59,934 bases of DNA. Origin: CAZWCE01 sp964632505 (GTDB taxonomy: Bacteria > Planctomycetota > Planctomycetia > Pirellulales > Thermoguttaceae). The stretch spans positions 1 through 59,934 of the forward strand of contig CAZWCE010000018.1 of the NCBI GenBank assembly GCA_964632505.1. The letters are read 5' to 3'. Position 1 is the stretch's first letter; every line of letters begins with the position of its first letter. The notes below the pieces were generated by a model that saw nothing but the letters and a program-made list of their open reading frames with translations, did not search any database and was not told the origin of the DNA. Shown here piece after piece: positions 44,570 through 52,780 of this stretch. The position numbers and the translations under genes are program-made.

Positions 44570-47500
44570 ATGGACCGTCCGATCTCGGTTTTTCCGATTT
44601 TTCGAAAAGTCTCGTTCCCGTTCCCTTTTGTAGATAATCCGAGTGCGACATTCTGCTCGGGGACTGCGATTATCACTACTTTGCTAATCTATTTTTTCGG
44701 GACGTCACTCGCTCCGGCTCAGTCGGAAGAAATCTGGAAAGAGATCGGAAAAGGCCCCGGTATTTGCTTGGTCCTCTACCCCCCGTCGGTCGATTCGGTC
44801 CTCCGACATGCCGAAAAGACCCAGTGGCGGTACTTTGTGGTGGTGGAAGACGAATCGCTCGAATCGACATTGCTTCGAGTCGCGAGGATGCGACGGAAAG
44901 TCGATGAATCCGGCATTCCTACCGAACGCATTTCGATCCAATGCGGACGAGGAAACAGAATCCCTTTGTCCGATCATCTCGTCGATGCGGCGATCATGGC
45001 CACCGCGGACACTTCCCCCGATTTGCATCGCGAAGCTCTTCGGGTATTGCGACCCGGGGGGCTTCTTCTTCGTGAAGACGAAACCGTCGAACAGGCCCCC
45101 ACGAACCCGGCGATGGATAACTGGACGCATCCCTATCACTTGCCCGACAATAATCCGCTTTCGAACGACCGGCTCGCCCGAGCTCCCTATCTCACGCATT
45201 ACCTCGCCGGACCTTGGTACGTTCCCTTCCCCGTCGTCACGGTGACGTCGGGGGAGATCATGTACAAGGCCTACGGCCACGTCGGCTACAAAGAACGCGA
45301 TTGGTCTCATGTCAACCAGTTGGCCGCCTACAATGTGTATAACGGTATCGAACTCTGGAAGCGTCCGCTCACCGAAGGGTTCAACATTCATCGCAACACC
45401 ATGATCGCAACTTCCCGCGGACTGCTCTTGGCCGACAACGAATCGTGTAAGTGCCTCCACCCGGATACCGGCGAGTTGATCGACGAAATCACCGCCGAGA
45501 CCATCGAACAGGCGGTGCAACAGGAGCCGGGGCTTTGGAAGTCGAAGACCTCTCGAATCGGCAAAGTCTGGAAATGGATGGGCCGCGACGGGCAGGTTCT
45601 GGTCGCGATGGTCGGGGAGCCGGAATTCTCCGATACCACTCTCAAGGGAACCCGCACCGAGGCCGGCTGGCCCTGGAAACCGATGACGCCCGGATACGAT
45701 GCCCGGGAATACCCCTGGGGAGAAGGAAAAACCGTCTTCGCCATCGACCCGAGAACTCACCGCCCCCTCTGGGTCCGCACGCTCGAACACGCCGTCGACA
45801 ACCGGGCGGTTTGCATGAAGAACCATCGCTTGTATCTTTATGCTCCCGGCGAATCGCTTCTCTGCCTCGACACTCGAACGGGCGAGGTTCTCTTCGAAAA
45901 CACCCACCCCTCCCTGCTCGAAGCGATCGGTCGGGACGTTCCCTCCCAAACCCATCAACGGGGCTTTTCCACACAGGTTTATCTTCGATGCAATGAACAA
46001 GTGCTCTGCTTCGCAGGACCACAACGTGCCCATTTGGTCGTCGTCTCGGCGGTCACCGGCGAGTTGCTCTGGACCTACGAGAAAAGCGGTAATTTCGAAC
46101 TGGTTCTTCGCGACGGCCTGATCTACGCCATGTCGCGGACCCAACCGGCGAAAAAAAGTCTCATCTTTCGGGAAGCCTCCGGGGAAGTGGTCGGCGAAAT
46201 TCCCTTCCTCCGAGGCAATTGCACCCGGGCGACCGGTTCGGTCGACGCCATCTTCACCCGGGGACAGGAACACGGCGGGACGATGCGGCTGAGCATTCCC
46301 GAACTCGAGGTCCAGCGAATCGCGTTGATGCGGCCGCCATGCATGGACGGCGTGCTGCCGACCAACGGCCTATTAATCTGGGGACCCTGGATGTGCGACT
46401 GCAACCTCTCACTCATCGGGCACATCTCTCTGGCCCCTGCCGGAAAGTTCGATTCCGAAGCGGCGTCCCATCCCTCCGAAGAAGCGCTCCAGCGCCGCAT
46501 CTTTCGCTGGGAGCCGCCCGCGGAAGCCGAAGCACTCCTGCCGACCGGATCGGCCGAATCCTTGAACTGGTCGACATATCGATCCGACAACCAGCGATCC
46601 GGCTACTTGGCCGTCGAAGTTCCCGCGAAGGAAAAAGCTCCCCCGAAAACCTGGACGTTCACCGAAAAAAAATCGGTCGACTTGACCCCAGCCACCGTCT
46701 ACGGGGAGTTCGCCTACGTCGGCGGCAGCGACGGCATCGTTCGGGCGATGCATCTCGAAGACGGCGAAATCGAATGGAAATTGCGAACCGGCGGACCGAT
46801 CCTCTATCCCCCGAGCATCGAAAACGAGCGCCTGTTCGTCGGCAGCGGCGACGGCTGGATCTACGCCGTGGAGGCGGAATGGGGACGTCCTCTCTGGCAG
46901 TTCCGCGCGGCTCCGGTCGACCGTTTCCTTCCGGTGCATGGAAATCTCCAATCGACTTGGCCGGTCGCCTCCGGCGTGCTCGTCGAAAACGGGCGTCTCT
47001 ACGCCGCCGCGGGGATCGCCAATCATGACGGTACTCATGTATACTGCCTCGACACCGCTTCCGGAAAAGTCCATTGGCACAACGGCACTTCCGGCAATCT
47101 CGAGTCTCCAAATCAGGTCCTCGAAGCGACGCAGAACCTTGGCGTCGGCGTGAGCGTGCAGGGGCATCTTTTGCTCCACGACGAGAAGCTCTACCTCGCC
47201 GGAGGCAACGTCGCCTCCCCGGCGGTGTACGAAATCGAAAACGGCGAATGTCTGAACGAGAAACCGGAGGAATGGGCGGCGAAATCGCCCCGAGGACGCG
47301 AACTCCATCTCATCGGCGACCGGGTCGTGGCCTTCGATCGTCTGCTCTATTCCCCCAAACGCTACTGGACCGGCCGCTACTTCTCCCGGAATCGCAAGAA
47401 GCAGGTGCACCACGGTCCCGTTCGGATCGAAGCGAGTTGGGGAAACCTCTATCGGCTTTCGGAAAAGCAAGAGGGCGACGGGGCGGGAAAAGCGACGTGG

Positions 47501-47836
47501 CTCCTTCGAGGGATGTCGCAGATCCAGGCGATCGCCCTGGCGAAGAACGCTCTTCTCGTCGCCGGTGAGATCTACTCTCCGGAAACAGCCGATGCGATGG
47601 TCATGGCGCGCTCGGCAGCCAACGCGAAACGGGTAGAGTCACCGGACACCACCAGTGGCCGCTGGGAATCCGGCCGAGACTCCTGTTTTCTCGCGGCCGT
47701 CGACGTGGAGACCGGTCGGCCTCTCTGGAAAGTCCCCCTCCCCGACCGGGCGGTTCCGTGGGGCATCGCACTCGGCCCGGCGGGGCAAATCCTCGTGACC
47801 CTCGAAAACGGCAATATCCTCTGCTTCAACCGGTAA
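44570..47836 (+). CDS. Secreted PQQ-type beta-propeller protein with N-terminal degenerate methyltransferase-like domain
   Basis: 1,088 aa; ATG 44570 follows AAAGGAA. A membrane/signal segment lies at about 31-48 (ATFCSGTAIITTLLIYFFG). Residues about 55-175 read like the late strands of a SAM methyltransferase: YFVVVEDESLESTLLRVAR, then DHLVDAAIMA and REALRVLRPGGLLLRED, but no GxGxG loop is visible (GICLVLYPPS). The remainder is two propeller blocks: VYNGIELWKRPL, LHPDTGELIDEI, SAVTGELLWTYEKSG; then, after SLNWSTYRSDNQRSGY, VRAMHLEDGEIEWKLRTGG, YAVEAEWGRPLWQFRAA and AVDVETGRPLWKVPLP. It pairs with 26182-29367 as a second methyltransferase-propeller fusion. The GH105-type gene follows by 26 nt. 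Confidence 0.8.
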   Translation: MDRPISVFPIFRKVSFPFPFVDNPSATFCSGTAIITTLLIYFFGTSLAPAQSEEIWKEIGKGPGICLVLYPPSVDSVLRHAEKTQWRYFVVVEDESLESTLLRVARMRRKVDESGIPTERISIQCGRGNRIPLSDHLVDAAIMATADTSPDLHREALRVLRPGGLLLREDETVEQAPTNPAMDNWTHPYHLPDNNPLSNDRLARAPYLTHYLAGPWYVPFPVVTVTSGEIMYKAYGHVGYKERDWSHVNQLAAYNVYNGIELWKRPLTEGFNIHRNTMIATSRGLLLADNESCKCLHPDTGELIDEITAETIEQAVQQEPGLWKSKTSRIGKVWKWMGRDGQVLVAMVGEPEFSDTTLKGTRTEAGWPWKPMTPGYDAREYPWGEGKTVFAIDPRTHRPLWVRTLEHAVDNRAVCMKNHRLYLYAPGESLLCLDTRTGEVLFENTHPSLLEAIGRDVPSQTHQRGFSTQVYLRCNEQVLCFAGPQRAHLVVVSAVTGELLWTYEKSGNFELVLRDGLIYAMSRTQPAKKSLIFREASGEVVGEIPFLRGNCTRATGSVDAIFTRGQEHGGTMRLSIPELEVQRIALMRPPCMDGVLPTNGLLIWGPWMCDCNLSLIGHISLAPAGKFDSEAASHPSEEALQRRIFRWEPPAEAEALLPTGSAESLNWSTYRSDNQRSGYLAVEVPAKEKAPPKTWTFTEKKSVDLTPATVYGEFAYVGGSDGIVRAMHLEDGEIEWKLRTGGPILYPPSIENERLFVGSGDGWIYAVEAEWGRPLWQFRAAPVDRFLPVHGNLQSTWPVASGVLVENGRLYAAAGIANHDGTHVYCLDTASGKVHWHNGTSGNLESPNQVLEATQNLGVGVSVQGHLLLHDEKLYLAGGNVASPAVYEIENGECLNEKPEEWAAKSPRGRELHLIGDRVVAFDRLLYSPKRYWTGRYFSRNRKKQVHHGPVRIEASWGNLYRLSEKQEGDGAGKATWLLRGMSQIQAIALAKNALLVAGEIYSPETADAMVMARSAANAKRVESPDTTSGRWESGRDSCFLAAVDVETGRPLWKVPLPDRAVPWGIALGPAGQILVTLENGNILCFNR

Positions 47837-47862
47837 TCTCCTTTTTTCTCCCGAGGATGCAA

Positions 47863-48996
47863 ATGTACAGATTCAGATTTTTTTCAATCGCGATGATTCT
47901 CACAACTTCCATATGGCTCTCGGCAACCAGCCGTGCGGAATCTCCCGAGGAGTCGGTCTTCACGCGAGAGAGTATCGTGGAAGTGATGCGTCGGGTCCAC
48001 CAGTACCAGAAGGAACATCCCTGGAAAGAGACCGACCGCAACTGGATCCGCGCGACCTACTACACCGGCGTGATGGGCCTTTACCGAGCGACCGGCGATC
48101 CGGACGTTCTGGAACAGGCGATCCGCTGGGCGGAAAAGCACGACTGGGCCGAAGGAAACGAGCGAGAAAAGGCCAACAAGAAGACCTGCGGCCAAACCTA
48201 TTTGGAACTCTACTTCTTGAACCGTCGGCCCGAGCGCATCGAGAAAATCAAGGACTATGTCGACCAACGCATCGAAGAGATTCACTCCGGCCGGTCCCCG
48301 ATCGAAGCCTGGTACTATTGCGATACACTCTACGTGGGACCGCCGACGATCGCCATGCTCGGCCACGCCACCGGCAATCAGAAATATTTCGACTACCTCA
48401 ACGAGGTCTACTGGGCGGTTGCCGATCACCTGTACGATCCCGAGTATCATCTTTTTTACCGCGACGCCCACTATTTCGACGCCGAAACTCCCTCCGGCAA
48501 GAAGGTTTTCTGGGCAAGAGGAAACGGCTGGGTCCTCGGAGGCATTCCCCGGATTCTGGAATACCTTCCGCAAGAGAATGCGTGCTACGATGCTTACGTC
48601 GCGTTGTTTCGAGAAATGTCGCAGGCCATCGCCGCAAGACAAGGAGACGACGGGCTCTGGCGGAGCAATCTGGTCGATCCTCGGCAGCACCCGAATCCCG
48701 AAACGAGCAGCACCGCTTTTTTCTGCTACGCGATGGCCTGGGGAATTCACAAGGGAATGCTCGACCGCAAGACCTACCTTCCGGTCGTCCGTCGTGCCTG
48801 GCGTGGGCTGGTTCGCCACGTCGATGCCGACGGCAAACTCGGCTACGTCCAACCGGTCGGAGCTTCTCCCAAACCGGCCACCGCGGAAATGACCCACGAA
48901 TACGCCATGGGGCTTTTCCTACTCGCCGGTGAACAGATGCTCAAGCTGATCGACGCCGGCATCCTCAAGCCGGATCGAGCGAAATCCAACGAATGA
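47863..48996 (+). CDS. Secreted GH105-type unsaturated glucuronyl/galacturonyl hydrolase
   Basis: Start at ATG 47863 (MYRFRFFSIA), 6 nt after CGAGG. 377 aa with signal peptide (SATSRAE). (Alpha/alpha)6-barrel features of GH88/GH105: WYYCDTLYVGPPTIAML with predicted catalytic Asp154, FYRDAHYFD, VFWARGNGWVLGG at about 215-227, and HPNPETSSTAFFCYAMAWG. These enzymes hydrolyse the 4,5-unsaturated uronic acid left by polysaccharide lyases, so they mark a lyase-based pathway. It is 26 nt downstream of the propeller gene and probably co-transcribed. Confidence 0.9.
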   Translation: MYRFRFFSIAMILTTSIWLSATSRAESPEESVFTRESIVEVMRRVHQYQKEHPWKETDRNWIRATYYTGVMGLYRATGDPDVLEQAIRWAEKHDWAEGNEREKANKKTCGQTYLELYFLNRRPERIEKIKDYVDQRIEEIHSGRSPIEAWYYCDTLYVGPPTIAMLGHATGNQKYFDYLNEVYWAVADHLYDPEYHLFYRDAHYFDAETPSGKKVFWARGNGWVLGGIPRILEYLPQENACYDAYVALFREMSQAIAARQGDDGLWRSNLVDPRQHPNPETSSTAFFCYAMAWGIHKGMLDRKTYLPVVRRAWRGLVRHVDADGKLGYVQPVGASPKPATAEMTHEYAMGLFLLAGEQMLKLIDAGILKPDRAKSNE

Positions 48997-49037
48997 GAAA
49001 CCGTTTTGCTCATCATCAGATCCCGACCGATCCCGAC

Positions 49038-49058
49038 CACGCCGGCCGAAGCGGCGTG
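49038..49058. terminator. Bidirectional hairpin between convergent genes
   Basis: CACGCCG and CGGCGTG form a 7-bp perfect stem around GCCGAAG, with outer GACCGAT/GTCGGTC pairing possible, between the convergent GH105 and sulfatase genes. Confidence 0.6.
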
Positions 49059-49078
49059 CCATCGTCGGTCGGCGGTTT

Positions 49079-50593
49079 TCATTCGCGGAGATTCCGATCG
49101 TAATACTGGGGATCGCCTTTGGGACGTAGGAGGGGAATCTCGTTGCCGCCGCTGGCGGAGAGTTCGTCGAACAGTTGATTTTGGAACGTCCTGATCTGCT
49201 CTTGGTGCCCCGGCACGTTGATCAGATTATAGCGCTCCAGCGGATCGGTCTTCAGGTCGTGAAAACTATTGCGATCCCAAAGACCATGGTAGAAGATGTA
49301 CTTGTACCGATCGGTGCGGATGGCGAACTGCGTCGGCACGGCGGGAAAATTCCACTCCCAGTAATATTCGTACAGTATATGATCCCGCCATGGAACCTTC
49401 TTTCCCAGCAGAAGCGGTAGAAAGCTTCGGCCGTCCATCTCCGGTTGAGGCCGCTGGGGTTGCGGCACTCCCGCGATTTCCAGAATCGTCGGGGCGATGT
49501 CGATATTCTGCACCATCTGCTCCACGACCGTTCTCGGCCGGATCATCCCGGGGGCATAGACCAGCATCGGCACGCGGATGGAGGTCTCGAACGCATCGCG
49601 TTTGTCGTAGAAACCGTGCTCTCCGAGATGGAAACCGTTGTCGCCCATGTAGAAGACGATGGTCGACTCGGCCATTCGCCGCTGATGGAGAAGATCGAGC
49701 AGCCGACCGATATTCTCGTCGAGACCGTGAACCGTCTCGCAGTAATCGTGGTAGAAATCGTCGAAATCGGGGACGGGATCGCGGTCGAAGTTGGTCGTGA
49801 GCATGTGATCGACCCCGTGGATGCCGAAACGCCGCTCGCGCACCCAGTGGGGCTGCGTTTCATAATTGCGTTCGGTGTCGGCCATCGTTTCGGGATACTC
49901 GATCGCCGCGTCTTCGTAGCGTTCCGCATGTCGCGGTGCCGGAGTGAACGGATAGTGTACCGATTTATAAGAAAGGCAGAGACAAAACGGCTTCCGGTGC
50001 TCCTTTTCGAGCCAGCCGATCGCCCGATCGGTCAAAACGTCGGTCGTGTACCCGGAAAACCGCCGACGCTGTCCGTTGATGTTCAGCAGCGGATCGAAGT
50101 AGACCCCCTGCCCTTTGAAGCTTTCCCAGTGATCGAACCCTTTCCTAGGCTCGTCGTTCTCGTGGCCCATGTGCCACTTGCCGATGAACGCCGTCCGGTA
50201 GCCGGTCTTTTGAAGATACTCCGGATAAAAGACCGTCCCCTCCGGCACCGGTCGCTGATTGTCGACGACCCGATGGTGATGTGCATATTGGCCGGTGAGG
50301 ATCGACGCCCGACTCGGGGAGCAGAGAGAAGTCGATACGAATGCATTCTTCAGCCACGCTCCCCCCTCGGCCATCCGATCGAGATTCGGAGTCTCGAGGA
50401 AGTCGGGGGCCCGGTCCATGAAACTCATGAAATCGTACCGGTGGTCGTCGCTCAAGATGAACACGATGTTTCGGGGGCCTTTTTGGGCAAGCGCGGTCGA
50501 AAACATAACCGAAAACACCACCGACGCGATCGCAACACAACGTAGTGGGACAAACAATCGGTCTGAAACGATTCGCATGGCAAGATTCCTCAT
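49079..50593 (-). CDS. Secreted sulfatase with CSPSR motif
   Basis: Start at ATG 50593 (MRNLAMRIVS) with AGGAAAG upstream; ATG 50578 is also possible. 504 aa; signal peptide ends STALAQ near residue 37. IVFILSDDHRYD at about 43-54 carries the metal Asp pair; STSLCSPSRASILTGQY places formylglycine Cys91 in C-X-P-X-R; FIGKWHMGHENDEPRKGFDHW and FYMGDNGFHLGEHGFYDKRD are typical of iduronate-2-sulfatase/choline-sulfatase-like subfamilies. The C-terminal FAIRTDRYKYIFYHG block is conserved in the family. Downstream of the FG-GAP/deacetylase gene by 66 nt, likely one operon. Confidence 0.93.
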   Translation of the reverse strand: MRNLAMRIVSDRLFVPLRCVAIASVVFSVMFSTALAQKGPRNIVFILSDDHRYDFMSFMDRAPDFLETPNLDRMAEGGAWLKNAFVSTSLCSPSRASILTGQYAHHHRVVDNQRPVPEGTVFYPEYLQKTGYRTAFIGKWHMGHENDEPRKGFDHWESFKGQGVYFDPLLNINGQRRRFSGYTTDVLTDRAIGWLEKEHRKPFCLCLSYKSVHYPFTPAPRHAERYEDAAIEYPETMADTERNYETQPHWVRERRFGIHGVDHMLTTNFDRDPVPDFDDFYHDYCETVHGLDENIGRLLDLLHQRRMAESTIVFYMGDNGFHLGEHGFYDKRDAFETSIRVPMLVYAPGMIRPRTVVEQMVQNIDIAPTILEIAGVPQPQRPQPEMDGRSFLPLLLGKKVPWRDHILYEYYWEWNFPAVPTQFAIRTDRYKYIFYHGLWDRNSFHDLKTDPLERYNLINVPGHQEQIRTFQNQLFDELSASGGNEIPLLRPKGDPQYYDRNLRE

Positions 50594-50659
50594 TCTTTCC
50601 TGCTTGAAATCCGAAAGCCGGCGGAAAACCTCTCGATCCATCGCACGGCGCCGGCCACT

Positions 50660-52528
50660 CTATTCTTTCCCCGAGAGAATCGACATGGGAAGTTTTTCAA
50701 CGGCGTTTTCCACCGCGCCGTCATTATCCTCGTTCTGAACCCAAAGGTGGCGATGCTTCAGCCAAGCCCCGTTGTTGCTTCCATCGGCACGCACGAATCG
50801 CGGAATCTCCTTCCGATCTTTTTGCGAACGATCGCGAACCTGATCGACGAGGGGACGGGACCAGTCCCCTCGTTCCGGGTCATAGCCGTGCACCGAGTAA
50901 CGAACGGCATTGGAAAAGACGACATCGCGATGTCCGTCGTCGTCAACATCCCAGAATCGCAATCCGGCGTCGCGTCCCTGTTGGTCCACGATCATCGTAT
51001 GTTCGGGTAATGCGGCATCGCATTTTTTCCATCCTCGTCGGCTCCAATCGAAGAGGAAGTTCTGCTTCGGATTGCCGATCACGAGCTCGCCGATGCCGTC
51101 ACCGTCGAAATCGAGCAGTCGAACACCACGATCCTTCCCCGACACGGCCGTCCAGATCGGCTCGTTCGCTTCTCGGGGAGCCGCTTCCCAAGAAGAGCGA
51201 CGCCATCGATTCTGCCGAGGATCGAAGTGCCAGATGCCCGACTGTGTCGTCGTATGCACCAACAGGGAGGCGGCACCGTCTTCGGTCAATACCCCGAAAC
51301 GCACGCCGGCGTCGCAAAGGGAACCGCCCGGCCCCTTCTCCACGAACGTCACCGGGAGCGACGATTCCTTCCAACAACTCTCGCTCGGATCCCAGATCCG
51401 CGTCACACGCTTCCGGGGATTTCCCACCATCACGTCGATCCAGCCGTCATCGTTCAGATCGGCCAGCCGCACACCGTGGTCGGTCCCGTCGTCGGCACGA
51501 AGCGGAACGCCGGCCGTCAGGTAACGGGTCAACCGTGCTTCCACCTCCGGGAACGTGAGAAACATGATCTTCCCCTCATGCTTCTTCTCCGCGTGATCGA
51601 TCAGCTCGATCATGCTTGTATTGCTGATCCAGCCGTGCGGGTGAAAACAGATGGAGAGTGTTCCCTGCTTCAGCACCAAGGCGTCGAGTCCCGCCTTCCA
51701 GTCTTCTACGGTTTTCGGAGAATCGTTCTCGCCGTTCTCGTGCTGCCCACACCAATCGCTGGGCATCAGACAGGGAATCTGCCAGCCCAGACGGTCGATG
51801 ATATACGGATACGGAAAGTTCACGACGTAATTTCCCATCTGGCGGTCTTCCGCCAAGTAAGGCAGGAAACGCTCCTCTCCTTCGCCGTCGCGGACGAGGG
51901 AGCGGGGCAACTCGGAATCGTCGGAAGTGAACACCTGGAAGACGGAGCTGTCGAGCCGGAGAAAATTTCCTTGTGGGGAAAGATGATGGAAGATTTCGGT
52001 ATAAAAACGGGGACTCACGGTGCTGAGCGAATCGCAACACGGCATGCGATAGGCGATCGCTTCGTTGCCGGGAATGCGGACGAGCTGATCGAGCGAACCG
52101 TAGACGCTCGCTTTCGCCGCCGCCAAGCTCCCCTGCTGCAAGCAAGGACAACGGTGCTCGGTGGTATGCACGTCGAGGGAAAGCCCCTCTTCAAGCCATT
52201 CTTCCAGGAGGGGATCCTTCCGATCGACCTCTTTGGTCATGATGCTCACCGGCGCCCGACCGTCGATCTCCTTCAAACGCTCCAAAAGCGGCCGCAAGAA
52301 TGTTTCATACCGTTCCGTCCCCGACATGTCGTCGATCGCCAGAACCACGACCGCCTCCACCCCCGGTTCTCCCACCCATTGGGGCGTTGCGAGCTTCGGA
52401 AAATCAAGCCCGACGTAATAGGGGTCGCACGGGGCATCCAGGTAGGCCAACCGGTTTCCCGAGTCGGCGAAGACCGTGAATGCCATGGCGAAAAGAATCA
52501 TCAAACTTGCACTGCCCGTCCTCTTCAT
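50660..52528 (-). CDS. Secreted polysaccharide-deacetylase-like protein with FG-GAP/VCBS repeats
   Basis: 622 aa; start supported by GGGAG/AAGGA. Signal peptide ends VFADS near 21. Residues about 55-340 resemble a NodB-type deacetylase: VVVLAIDDMSGTERYETFL (Asp pair), LDVHTTEHRCPCLQ (His-X-X-X-His-type site) and LSICFHPHGWIS. Residues about 345-600 hold three Ca-binding FG-GAP-like repeats (LADLNDDGWIDVMVGN, LLDFDGDGIGELVIGN, FWDVDDDGHRDVVFSN). Planctomycete relatives that I recall continue into a heme-binding dehydrogenase domain, which is absent here, so this is a short form. Co-directional with the sulfatase downstream. Confidence 0.82.
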   Translation of the reverse strand: MKRTGSASLMILFAMAFTVFADSGNRLAYLDAPCDPYYVGLDFPKLATPQWVGEPGVEAVVVLAIDDMSGTERYETFLRPLLERLKEIDGRAPVSIMTKEVDRKDPLLEEWLEEGLSLDVHTTEHRCPCLQQGSLAAAKASVYGSLDQLVRIPGNEAIAYRMPCCDSLSTVSPRFYTEIFHHLSPQGNFLRLDSSVFQVFTSDDSELPRSLVRDGEGEERFLPYLAEDRQMGNYVVNFPYPYIIDRLGWQIPCLMPSDWCGQHENGENDSPKTVEDWKAGLDALVLKQGTLSICFHPHGWISNTSMIELIDHAEKKHEGKIMFLTFPEVEARLTRYLTAGVPLRADDGTDHGVRLADLNDDGWIDVMVGNPRKRVTRIWDPSESCWKESSLPVTFVEKGPGGSLCDAGVRFGVLTEDGAASLLVHTTTQSGIWHFDPRQNRWRRSSWEAAPREANEPIWTAVSGKDRGVRLLDFDGDGIGELVIGNPKQNFLFDWSRRGWKKCDAALPEHTMIVDQQGRDAGLRFWDVDDDGHRDVVFSNAVRYSVHGYDPERGDWSRPLVDQVRDRSQKDRKEIPRFVRADGSNNGAWLKHRHLWVQNEDNDGAVENAVEKLPMSILSGKE

Positions 52529-52565
52529 GGTCCTTCTCCCATTGCTTGGTTGCGAAAACCGGAAT

Positions 52566-52672
52566 GATTCATGTTCGCATTAATAGTGGCCCCTCGGTTC
52601 ACACAGTGACGTCCGTAGGGCCGGGCTCTCGCTGTTCGCCCTGGGTTCACTGTTTATGCGGCGTCCAATAAC
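52566..52672 (+). repeat. ~105-bp palindromic element, copy 4
   Basis: ATTCATGTTCGCATTAATAGTG...GGTTCACTGTTTATGCGGCGTCCAATA. Arms GCATTAATAGTG and CACTGTTTATGC pair imperfectly; internal TCAC-ACA-GTGA and GGGC-N11-GCCC hairpins are possible. It lies 38 nt upstream of the deacetylase/FG-GAP start codon, so it could form part of that gene's leader or promoter. Confidence 0.85.
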
Positions 52673-52780
52673 GCCGCAGGATGCCTTTATTTTATCCGGT
52701 CGGTACGGTCCTCGTCAAACAGCCTCTGGAGAAAGGACGGACTTCCAGGAATCACTTATCGCGGAACCTGGAACAAGAGA

